NCBI GenBank assembly: GCA_963740065.1
Contig: CAVUCS010000006.1
Location: forward strand, 186,001 to 250,000
DNA: 64,000 bases
Origin: DASVDE01 sp963740065
GTDB lineage: Bacteria > Actinomycetota > Thermoleophilia > Solirubrobacterales > 70-9
Direction: 5' to 3'
A program made the position numbers and the translations under genes. Shown piece by piece: positions 6,668-13,286 of this stretch. The notes under the pieces were generated by a model that did no database searches, was not told where the DNA came from, and saw nothing but the letters and a program-made list of their open reading frames with translations. Position 1 is the stretch's first letter, and each line of letters starts with the position of its first letter.

Positions 6668-8110
6668 TTAGGCGACCGCGGTGCCGCACTTGGGACACAG
6701 CTTCCAACCGTGTTGGATGCCATCGCCGCAGGAATCGCATACGACGCTGAGCGACGCCGCGCACTGCGGGCAAGCGACCCAGTCTCCATCGACCGCCGCT
6801 CTGCAACGCGGGCACTTCCCTCCCGTCGCGACCGACTCCAGTTGGTGGCGATCGCACCACTCGATCACGTTGAGAAAGATGTTGAAGGCGTTCTGGGCCT
6901 CCTCGCTGGTTAGCGTCTCGTCCTCGTGTGTCGCGACATTACGAATGGAGCGGATCGAGTTCGACCAACTGAGGATGTCGCCCGGGATCGCATCGAGCTC
7001 ACGCAGGGATTCGAGGACAGCGCCGAAGGATCTCGGCTCCTTCTCCGTGAGGCGCCGCAGCTGCCCGCGGAAGAGCTGCTCGTTCATGCGGCCGAGCTTC
7101 TGAATCACCAACTCGGGATCGCGATCGATCAGCTCGTAACAGAGGCGTAGATCATCCTGGCGGTCTGCGCCCACCCGAGCGATCCGCTCCTCCACCCGGC
7201 GGCGCCCAACGTGCATCTCCAGCCCGGCCGAGTCGAACATCTCGCCGAGGTCGCCGACGTGGAACGTGGAGCACATGATCGAGTTCGAGTAGCCGAGGTT
7301 GAGGCGCTGCTCGTCCGCGGGGAGGTCCGTCACTTCGTCGTGTGGAGCTAGGAGGGCCAGGTCGGCGGCGCCCCCATCCACCGTCCCGAGGGCAACATGG
7401 GTTTCGAGAACCGCGGCGAGGGCGCTCTTCACCTCCGGGTCGAGAGCGCCGGCGGCGAGAAAATCGTGCCGCGGCCACTTGTAGGCCTCGTGGAGGATCC
7501 GCTCATAGCTCGCGGCGGTCAGGTCCGGGCCGAAGATCATCCGCAGCCGCTGGCCGAAGGGGTCGAGGTCGGATTCGATCGCGTCGATCGCCGCCAGATG
7601 CCCCTGAACCAGGGACTCGAGCGCCGCTGTCTTCTCCCCCACCACTCGCTCCGTCGCGACGATAAAGCTGAACATCGTGAAGTCGAGGTCCTGGTCGGAA
7701 AACCAGACTGAGGCCCCGGCATCGACCGCGATGCTCACGTGCGGCTCCCAGAGCGCCGCGCAATCGATCATCCCCATCCGCAGCGCGTGCAGGCATTCCT
7801 CCGGGGGAAGGTTGAGGTAGAAGACTCGGCGGTCATCCTCGGCCTCGGCGAAGTGGTGAGCGAGGACGTGCCCGTCGGAGCCCATCACCGTGCCCAGCTT
7901 CAGCGGGGTTCCGGAGCTGCCGCGATCCCTGCCGACGACAGCGAGGGAGCCGTGGTGCTCGTTCGCCGTGGCCAGAGCGCGCAGGGGGAGGCGGTAGCTG
8001 TGCCCAAGCAACAGCGGCGAGCTCCCCATGTAGGCGACATCCAACGCCCCGGTGAAGAAGTTCAACATCGAGTTGGTGCCGGAGGGGCTGTATTGGGGGA
8101 GCAGGCGCAT
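6668..8110 (-). CDS. Cytosolic NMT1/SsuA-like ligand-binding domain fused to DUF4145-like domain and zinc ribbons
   Basis: 480 residues. About 1-300 resemble a periplasmic binding protein of the NitT/TauT/SsuA type (SGTNSMLNFFTGALDVAYMGSSPLLLG, later MGMIDCAALWEPHVSIA), but there is no signal peptide or lipobox and the usual first strand is missing. About 310-415 (LIDRDPELVIQKLGRMNEQL ... SIRSIRNVATHEDE ... EEAQNAFNIFL) matches the DUF4145 pattern. The tail has four CxxC knuckles (CPRC, CPQC, CDSC, CPKC), two zinc ribbons. The preceding permease ends with TGA, then one codon, then this ATG in the same frame. Likely an intracellular small-molecule sensor or adaptor; function unknown. Confidence 0.75.
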   Translation of the reverse strand: MRLLPQYSPSGTNSMLNFFTGALDVAYMGSSPLLLGHSYRLPLRALATANEHHGSLAVVGRDRGSSGTPLKLGTVMGSDGHVLAHHFAEAEDDRRVFYLNLPPEECLHALRMGMIDCAALWEPHVSIAVDAGASVWFSDQDLDFTMFSFIVATERVVGEKTAALESLVQGHLAAIDAIESDLDPFGQRLRMIFGPDLTAASYERILHEAYKWPRHDFLAAGALDPEVKSALAAVLETHVALGTVDGGAADLALLAPHDEVTDLPADEQRLNLGYSNSIMCSTFHVGDLGEMFDSAGLEMHVGRRRVEERIARVGADRQDDLRLCYELIDRDPELVIQKLGRMNEQLFRGQLRRLTEKEPRSFGAVLESLRELDAIPGDILSWSNSIRSIRNVATHEDETLTSEEAQNAFNIFLNVIEWCDRHQLESVATGGKCPRCRAAVDGDWVACPQCAASLSVVCDSCGDGIQHGWKLCPKCGTAVA

Positions 8111-8113
8111 GTG

Positions 8114-8878
8114 TCAGAGATATGTGGAGAGCAGGACCTCGGCGCCGATCAGCGTCAACAGGGCGCCGACAGCGAGGGTGAATCTGCGCTGGTCTACATG
8201 GAGATGCGCCCGATATCCAACCACTAGGCCGAGCAGGATCGCCGGGCCGGCAAGCAGGGTCAAGTTCAGCACCTGCTCCGACCAGATCCCAACCAGGGCG
8301 TAGACGATGACCTTGAGGACCGACTCGACCAGGAAGAGGAAGACCAGGACGCGGCGGAAGACGCTCTTCTCCAGGGACGCGGCGGCGGCGACTATGAAGG
8401 GGCCGCTGATTCCAACCAGCCCACCGGTGACCCCGCCGGCGAGGCACGCCGCGTAGACGCGATGAGTCATGAACCCCGGGACCGGAGCGGCCAAGCGCTC
8501 CGCCGGCTTGGCGATCAACTGGAGGCCGAGAAGGAGGACGGTCGCTCCTATCAGCGTCAGCAGGACGGTCGTATTCACCAGGCCCGCCAAGACCGCGCCG
8601 ACGACGGTGCCAAATCCCATCGCGACCGCCATGCGGGCAACCAACCTCAACTCATCGCGGGTCGCTTTAAGCGTCCCGGCGAGGCCGGCGCCGACCAAGA
8701 GGTCGGCGAAGGCGGAACCCGATAGCGCGAGCGCCGGGGTGAAGATGACGGAGACGACCGGGACGAAGATCAGCGCCGGCCCGAAGCCCGAGAACCCCTT
8801 GAGGAAGTAGGCCACGACGACCGCGGCATAGAGCACGAGCGCCGCGAGGGGGCTGAGATGCAGGCCGAGGAGGTCCAA
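8114..8878 (-). CDS. TauE/SafE-family membrane permease
   Basis: 254 residues with about eight hydrophobic helices and the family hallmark KGFSGFGPALIFVPV near residue 28, plus the second internal repeat GGVTGGLVGISGPFIVAAA near 150. TauE/SafE proteins move anions such as sulfite, sulfonates or sulfoacetate. It is the middle gene of a leftward trio: 13 nt after the large membrane protein and 3 nt before the ligand-binding fusion, with which it shares reading frame. The pairing with an SsuA/TauA-like binding domain fits a sulfur-anion or small-acid substrate, by inference only. Confidence 0.85.
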   Translation of the reverse strand: MDLLGLHLSPLAALVLYAAVVVAYFLKGFSGFGPALIFVPVVSVIFTPALALSGSAFADLLVGAGLAGTLKATRDELRLVARMAVAMGFGTVVGAVLAGLVNTTVLLTLIGATVLLLGLQLIAKPAERLAAPVPGFMTHRVYAACLAGGVTGGLVGISGPFIVAAAASLEKSVFRRVLVFLFLVESVLKVIVYALVGIWSEQVLNLTLLAGPAILLGLVVGYRAHLHVDQRRFTLAVGALLTLIGAEVLLSTYL

Positions 8879-8891
8879 GCCGGCGCGACGC

Positions 8892-10151
8892 CTAGCCCCG
8901 ACCGGGTCCCCGGTCGAAGATCGCCGCCGGATTGGGAATGGCGAGCCAGAAGACGGCGCTCAGGACCACGATGGAGACCGCGACGACGATTGTCACCACC
9001 GTGGGGGAGTCGATTCCCAGTACCTGCAGCAAGGCGGCGACGATCCCCAAGGGCACGCCGACGATCGTCAGCAGACTGAGCAGGGCATTGGTGCGTTCGG
9101 CGACATCCGTCTGGACCTGCTGGGAGTGGAGGGCAATCTCCTCGAAAACCTGCCCCGCGAGGGGTTCGAGCCGGTGCTGCCGGGAATAGAGCTGCGTCAA
9201 CTCGTTGGCCGTCCCATGGGGGCTGATGTGCGTCCACCAGTAGACGTTGCGGAAGCGAGCGACCTGACGCTCCAGCTCGCGCAGCTCGGCCGGCATGGTG
9301 CGCGGGTCGTCGAAGCCGGCGACCTCGTCGGCGATCGAGCGCAGGGCGACCTTCTGGGCGATGCCCATCGCCAGCGCGTCGAGGTAGATCGAGTGGAAGT
9401 ACACCTCCGCGTCCTCGAAGAATGGGTCGCCCTCGCCGCGGTCGGGGCGGCGGCCGATGAAGCCGATGCCGTCGCGGAGCACAAGCGCCTCCCAGTCCCG
9501 CGAGATGCGCAGGGTGGATCTCGCCAGCTCCTCGCGCAGCGCCGGATCTGGCGGGTAGCGTTCAAAGGGCGTGGCGGAGGCCGTGAGCCATAGCCACTGC
9601 TCCTGGGGAGACCAGCCCTCGTAATCGCTCGGCAGCGCGGCGGGGAGCTCGCCGGCGGGAGTCAGGAGTGCGGCGGTCGTCGCCCGCTTCGTCTTCTCCT
9701 CCACTCGGGCGAACCCCGCGCCGAGGAGCGCATACAGCTCCCTGGCGTCATTCCCCGTCTCCCCCGAAAGCCGCGACAGTCCATGAAGCGCCTCAATCGG
9801 GGCGTCCGGAGGGAGGGTGCCGTGGACGATCAAGAGGGCACGAGGAACCGTGCCGGTGAAGCGGAGGCGACCGACCTCTACCGCGTTGACCTCGACGCCG
9901 CGATCGCCCCACTTCCCGATGCCCGGACCATCGAAGCGATGCCAGCGCTGGGGTCGCCCATCCGCCGAGTAGAGAGCGCGACGAATGCGCTGATCGAAAT
10001 AGCCGGCGCGCTGGTCCTCGTCGGCGCGCACTCTGGCGTTGGCGAACGGGGCCGGGCCGGGCGTCCATCCCGCCGACTCACCCTCGTCGCATACCGCCTC
10101 GATGACGGAAACGAACGCGCGCCGTCGAAAGACTGCCCCGCCGGAGTCCAT
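8892..10151 (-). CDS. Uncharacterised protein with two C-terminal membrane helices (CorA-like topology)
   Basis: 419 residues that I do not recognise. About 1-350 are soluble and rich in charged residues (for example LRFTGTVPRALLIVHGTLPP and VYFHSIYLDALAMGIAQ). A helical stretch NELTQLYSRQHRLEPLAGQVFEEIALHSQQVQ precedes two hydrophobic helices at about 358-381 and 386-408, joined by a short loop, with a short cytosolic tail. That layout (large soluble N-part, coiled helix, two C-terminal helices) recalls CorA-type channels, but no GMN signature is seen. First gene of the trio with the TauE/SafE permease and the zinc-ribbon fusion protein. The start is the first ATG; the divergent hydrolase gene starts 60 nt away. 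Confidence 0.6.
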   Translation of the reverse strand: MDSGGAVFRRRAFVSVIEAVCDEGESAGWTPGPAPFANARVRADEDQRAGYFDQRIRRALYSADGRPQRWHRFDGPGIGKWGDRGVEVNAVEVGRLRFTGTVPRALLIVHGTLPPDAPIEALHGLSRLSGETGNDARELYALLGAGFARVEEKTKRATTAALLTPAGELPAALPSDYEGWSPQEQWLWLTASATPFERYPPDPALREELARSTLRISRDWEALVLRDGIGFIGRRPDRGEGDPFFEDAEVYFHSIYLDALAMGIAQKVALRSIADEVAGFDDPRTMPAELRELERQVARFRNVYWWTHISPHGTANELTQLYSRQHRLEPLAGQVFEEIALHSQQVQTDVAERTNALLSLLTIVGVPLGIVAALLQVLGIDSPTVVTIVVAVSIVVLSAVFWLAIPNPAAIFDRGPGRG

Positions 10152-10210
10152 CTGGAAATCCTATGCGCGGTCAGCGTCGCCGGGCGGCGCAGGACATAGG
10201 CTCGGCGACC

Positions 10211-11089
10211 ATGTTGACCGAGCGAGTCGAGGCGTGGCGTCGGGCCGGGAGCTTCGAAGACGTACTTGGGCGGCAGCTGTACGTCCACCGGCGGGAGGGG
10301 TCGGGGGCGCCCCTACTGCTCTTCCTGCACGGCTTCCCTTCCAGCTCCTATGACTGGCGCGAGCTGTTGGATCTGCGCCCCGACGCCGCTGCGCTCGCCT
10401 TTGACTTCCTCGGCTTCGGCCTCTCGGACAAGCCGCGCGACCACGTCTACACCCTCGCCTGGCAGGCCGACGCGGCCGAAGAGCTGGTGCGACGCGAGGG
10501 TTCCCCACCCGTCTTCATCGTCGCCCACGACATGGGTACCTCGGTCGCCACCGAGCTGATGGCGCGCGACCTACGCGGGGAGCTGGAGATGGACATCAAG
10601 GGCGCGCTGCTGTTCAACGGCAGCATGCTTCTGCACTTGGCGAAACCGACCATCGGCCAACACTTGCTGCGCAGCCGCGGCGGGGCCCTCTTCGCCCGCC
10701 TGACGAGCGAGCGCACCTTCCGCGCGCAGTTCTCCCGGATCTTCTCCGCCGAGCATCCGCTCAGCGCCGAGGAGGCCGCCGACCAGTGGGCGCTGATCGC
10801 CCACAACGGCGGCCAGCGCATAGCCCACCGCACGATCAACTACATGGACGAGCGGGAGCGCTTCACCGACCGCTGGCACGGCGCGATCCGCGACTGGCCG
10901 GGGCGGCTGACCCTCGCCTGGGGCCTACTCGACCCGGTCGCCCGGGTCGAAGTGCTCGACGGTTTACGCGAGCTGCGGCCCGGGGTGCCGACGATTGAGC
11001 TGCCGGAGCTGGGCCACTACCCCCAGATCGAGGACCCGAGCCAGATCGCCGCGGCTCTGGACACGGCATTGAAGGCCGGTGCCGCCTAA
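10211..11089 (+). CDS. Alpha/beta hydrolase, haloalkane dehalogenase/epoxide hydrolase-like
   Basis: About 292 residues from ATG 10211. The oxyanion motif FLHGFPSSSYDW lies near residue 40 and the nucleophile elbow FIVAHDMGTSVA near 107, which has Asp in place of Ser; this is typical of haloalkane dehalogenases and epoxide hydrolases. A catalytic acid candidate lies in LAWGLLDPVA and the catalytic His in LGHYPQIEDP near the C-terminus. An Asp nucleophile means a covalent alkyl-enzyme mechanism; which of the two activities applies cannot be told by eye. Some family members are merely annotated alpha/beta hydrolases. Confidence 0.85.
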   Translation: MLTERVEAWRRAGSFEDVLGRQLYVHRREGSGAPLLLFLHGFPSSSYDWRELLDLRPDAAALAFDFLGFGLSDKPRDHVYTLAWQADAAEELVRREGSPPVFIVAHDMGTSVATELMARDLRGELEMDIKGALLFNGSMLLHLAKPTIGQHLLRSRGGALFARLTSERTFRAQFSRIFSAEHPLSAEEAADQWALIAHNGGQRIAHRTINYMDERERFTDRWHGAIRDWPGRLTLAWGLLDPVARVEVLDGLRELRPGVPTIELPELGHYPQIEDPSQIAAALDTALKAGAA

Positions 11090-11097
11090 CCCACGCG

Positions 11098-11451
11098 TCA
11101 CACCAGCGCCACGTGCTGAAACTGGTCGACCGCCTCGAGCGCCTCGCAGCCGTAGACGACGGATGGCCCGCCGCCCATCATCACCGCGACACCGATCGTC
11201 TCGACGATCTCCTCGCGGCTCGCGCCGGCCTTGAGCGCGTCGTGGACGTGGTAGGAGATGCAGCCGTCGCAGTGAACCGCGATCCCGATCGAGAGGGCGA
11301 TCAGCTCCTTGGTCTTGCTGTCCAGGGCGCCGGGCACGCTGCTCGCGTCATGGAGCTGGCCGAAGCCGGCGATCGTGGCGGGCGCCTCTTCGCCTAGGCG
11401 GCCGATCATCTCCTGCAGGTGTTCGTAGATGGCGGGGTAGTCCTTTGCCAT
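11098..11451 (-). CDS. AhpD-like carboxymuconolactone decarboxylase-family protein
   Basis: 117 residues. The AhpD-type active-site motif is complete: AVHCDGCISYHVHDALKAGASREEI, with the CxxC pair at about 61-64 and the downstream His. Such small alpha-helical proteins reduce peroxides or act as disulfide carriers; many are orphan. ATG at 11451 is preceded by GGAG. Convergent with the upstream alpha/beta hydrolase, 8 nt apart. Confidence 0.88.
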   Translation of the reverse strand: MAKDYPAIYEHLQEMIGRLGEEAPATIAGFGQLHDASSVPGALDSKTKELIALSIGIAVHCDGCISYHVHDALKAGASREEIVETIGVAVMMGGGPSVVYGCEALEAVDQFQHVALV

Positions 11452-11572
11452 GGCTGGTCTCCTTTTTCATGCGTGGACCATGTGTCCCCGCAACCTCCCC
11501 CACCGTAGGCAGACGGGCGCCGCCTTCCATCCGGAGCCGACCACAGAAGCGCTCCGTACTTATCCGATGCGA

Positions 11573-11645
11573 TGGCGAGGGTGGGAATCGAACCCACGAC
11601 ACCACGATTTTCAGTCGTGTGCTCTACCAACTGAGCTACCTCGCC
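11573..11645 (-). tRNA. tRNA-Phe (GAA anticodon)
   Basis: The minus strand folds as a cloverleaf: acceptor arm GGCGAGG with CCTCGCC, D arm GCTC/GAGC, anticodon stem CACGA/TCGTG around loop CTGAAAA (anticodon GAA), and T arm GTGGG-TTCGATT-CCCAC. The discriminator is A and CCA is not encoded. 73 nt including the discriminator base. Confidence 0.95.
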
Positions 11646-11688
11646 GGAGGGAACGGAAGGCTAGCGGCAGGCAGGCTAGGTTGGGAGC

Positions 11689-12738
11689 GTGGCATGGGCG
11701 CGTGCATCGCTTGCAATCGGCGTCGCGGTCGCGGTCGCGGCGGTCCTGGTGTCGGGCGGGTCGAGAACAGACCCGCGGCCGCCGCGATTCGTCATGCGCG
11801 CAGACCCGCGTTGGTTGGCGGAGGCAAGACCGCTCGGAACGAGAGCGCCGGATTGGTCGCGGCGCATGTATCGCCGCTCACTGCTGACCCTGAGGGCGCT
11901 GACCCAGCCAAACGGCGCGGTGATCGCGGGCGCTCGGCAGGGCTGGGCGTACGTCTGGCCGCGCGATGCGGCAGCGGTGGCGCTGGCCTATGCGTCCGCT
12001 GGATACCCCGGGAGCGCGCGCCGGGTGGCCCGGTTCCTGCTGGGTCTGGACCTGGACGCGGCGGCGCGGTTTTACCCCGACGGGACGCCGGTCCCCGGGC
12101 GCGACGCGCAGGGCGATGCCCGCGGCTGGGTGGAGGTGGCGGCCCGGGCAGCGGGTATACGGAGTCGGACGCCGGGGGTGAGTGAGTTTGACCACCACTA
12201 TGGGGGGTCAAACTCACTCACCCCCGGCGTCTGGCGGGGCCGGGCCGATTACCAGGAGAAATCGGCCGGCGACTACCTGGGGAACGCGATCGCTTCGGGC
12301 GATTGCGTTCGTGTCGGAGAGCTCTTTGCCGCCGAAGGGGTGCTGCGGCGGGAAGCAGGAGACCCGGAATCCGGAGTCGACTCGGCCGTCGCCTGGGCAG
12401 TGCGGCCGTTCCCCTGCCCCGCCCTGTTCCCCGCCGCGCGACGCTCCCTGCTCCGGCTGGTGGACGAGAGGGGCGGGCGGTTCGGGATCGTCCCTTCCGA
12501 GGACTGGCCCGAGGACGACCCGTGGACGGCTCCCACAGCCTGGACCGCGTGGGCCTTTGCCGCGCTTGGGGACCGGCCTACCGCGCTGGAGTTGATGGGC
12601 GACCTGCGGCGCGCGGCCACCCCACTCGGGCTGCTACCGGAGCGAGTCGACGCGGAGACGGGAGAGCCACGCTCCACCACCCCGCTCGCCTGGTCCCACG
12701 CCTTCGCGATCCTCGCCCTCCGCGAACTCTGGCCATGA
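11689..12738 (+). CDS. Secreted GH15-like glycoside hydrolase with an in-frame hairpin-repeat insertion
   Basis: 349 residues, GTG start. The N-terminus LAIGVAVAVAAVLVSGG is a signal/anchor segment. WAYVWPRDAAAVALAYASAGY (about 85-105) and the C-terminal GLLPERVDAETGEPRSTTPLAWSHAFAILALRELW are characteristic of GH15 glucoamylase/trehalase-type (alpha/alpha)6 barrels; the family normally runs longer. A glutamate in PSEDWPEDDPWTAPTAW may be near the active site. Residues about 162-181 are encoded by a perfect palindrome (12168-12231) whose 48-bp core also occurs at 21972-22019. The core length is a multiple of three, so the frame is kept. The stop codon lies in the arm of another hairpin. Whether the enzyme is active with the insertion is open. 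Confidence 0.75.
   Translation: MAWARASLAIGVAVAVAAVLVSGGSRTDPRPPRFVMRADPRWLAEARPLGTRAPDWSRRMYRRSLLTLRALTQPNGAVIAGARQGWAYVWPRDAAAVALAYASAGYPGSARRVARFLLGLDLDAAARFYPDGTPVPGRDAQGDARGWVEVAARAAGIRSRTPGVSEFDHHYGGSNSLTPGVWRGRADYQEKSAGDYLGNAIASGDCVRVGELFAAEGVLRREAGDPESGVDSAVAWAVRPFPCPALFPAARRSLLRLVDERGGRFGIVPSEDWPEDDPWTAPTAWTAWAFAALGDRPTALELMGDLRRAATPLGLLPERVDAETGEPRSTTPLAWSHAFAILALRELWP
12168..12231. repeat. Hairpin repeat family B, copy 1, inside the GH15-like gene
   Basis: Perfect 26-bp arms (12168-12193 and 12206-12231) round a 12-nt centre. The 48-bp core 12176-12223 (starting GGGTGAGTGAGTTTGACC) matches copy 2 at 21972-22019, with one paired change in the stem. The outermost 8 bp of each arm (GACGCCGG and its complement) are not in copy 2. 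It is translated as part of the host protein. Confidence 0.9.
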
Positions 12739-12785
12739 GGTGAAACGTTTTGTCCCCCGTATCCGGGGACAAAACGTTTCACCTC
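12737..12785. repeat. Single-copy hairpin overlapping the GH15-like stop codon
   Basis: Perfect 21-bp stem (12737-12757 with 12765-12785), 7-nt loop CGTATCC; the arm begins GAGGTGAAACGTTTTGTCCC. The first two bases are the last two of the TGA stop. Lies between convergent genes, so it may end transcription from both sides, but no T-tract follows the GC-ended stem. Confidence 0.85.
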
Positions 12786-12800
12786 GGGATGAGCCCTGGG

Positions 12801-13286
12801 TTAGAGAGTGTCTAAGGCGCGCTCGACCGCTTCGCGAGCCGAGTCGGCGATGAGGACGCCCGGGGCGCCCTCCATCCGCTCGCGGCCGGCAAGGCCCCAG
12901 CTGCGCAGGGCTACCACCGGCCGGCCGAGAGCCCGCGCGAGGCCGATCTCCGAAAGCGTGCCCCACTCGCCCCCGATTGCAATCGCGACTTCGCCCGAGG
13001 AAACAACGGCCAGGTTGCGGGCGTGGCCGACACCGGTGGCGATCACGTGGGTGCAGGAGTGGTTCGCCTCGGCGATGTCGTTACCGGGCACGATCCCGAT
13101 CGCGATGCCGCCGGCCTCGGTAGCTCCTCGGCAAGCGGCCTCCATCACGCCTGTTAGCCCTCCGCAGACGACGGTCACTCCCTCACCCGCCAGCCTGCGT
13201 CCGACCTCCTCGGCCAGCCGCGCCACCTCTGAATCGGGCTCGCAGCGCGCCGCCCCGATCACCGCCACCTGCCGCTGCCCGCTCAT
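12801..13286 (-). CDS. LOG/TIGR00725-type nucleotide-binding protein
   Basis: About 161 residues from ATG 13286. Rossmann-like fold with VAVIGAARCEPD at the N-terminus, CGGLTGVMEAACRGA (about 55-70) and the signature GHARNLAVVSSGEVAIAIGGEWGTLSEI, where GGxxGTxxE corresponds to the PGGxGTxxE phosphate-binding loop of the LOG family. LOG proteins cleave nucleoside monophosphates to base and ribose 5-phosphate; the TIGR00725 branch is uncharacterised. The start overlaps the helicase stop by 4 nt, so it is last in the folP-helicase operon. Confidence 0.82.
   Translation of the reverse strand: MSGQRQVAVIGAARCEPDSEVARLAEEVGRRLAGEGVTVVCGGLTGVMEAACRGATEAGGIAIGIVPGNDIAEANHSCTHVIATGVGHARNLAVVSSGEVAIAIGGEWGTLSEIGLARALGRPVVALRSWGLAGRERMEGAPGVLIADSAREAVERALDTL

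Noticed and set aside
8892..10151. Naming the 419-residue membrane protein a CorA magnesium channel
   Set aside because: Only the two-helix C-terminal layout is similar; the GMN signature is absent.
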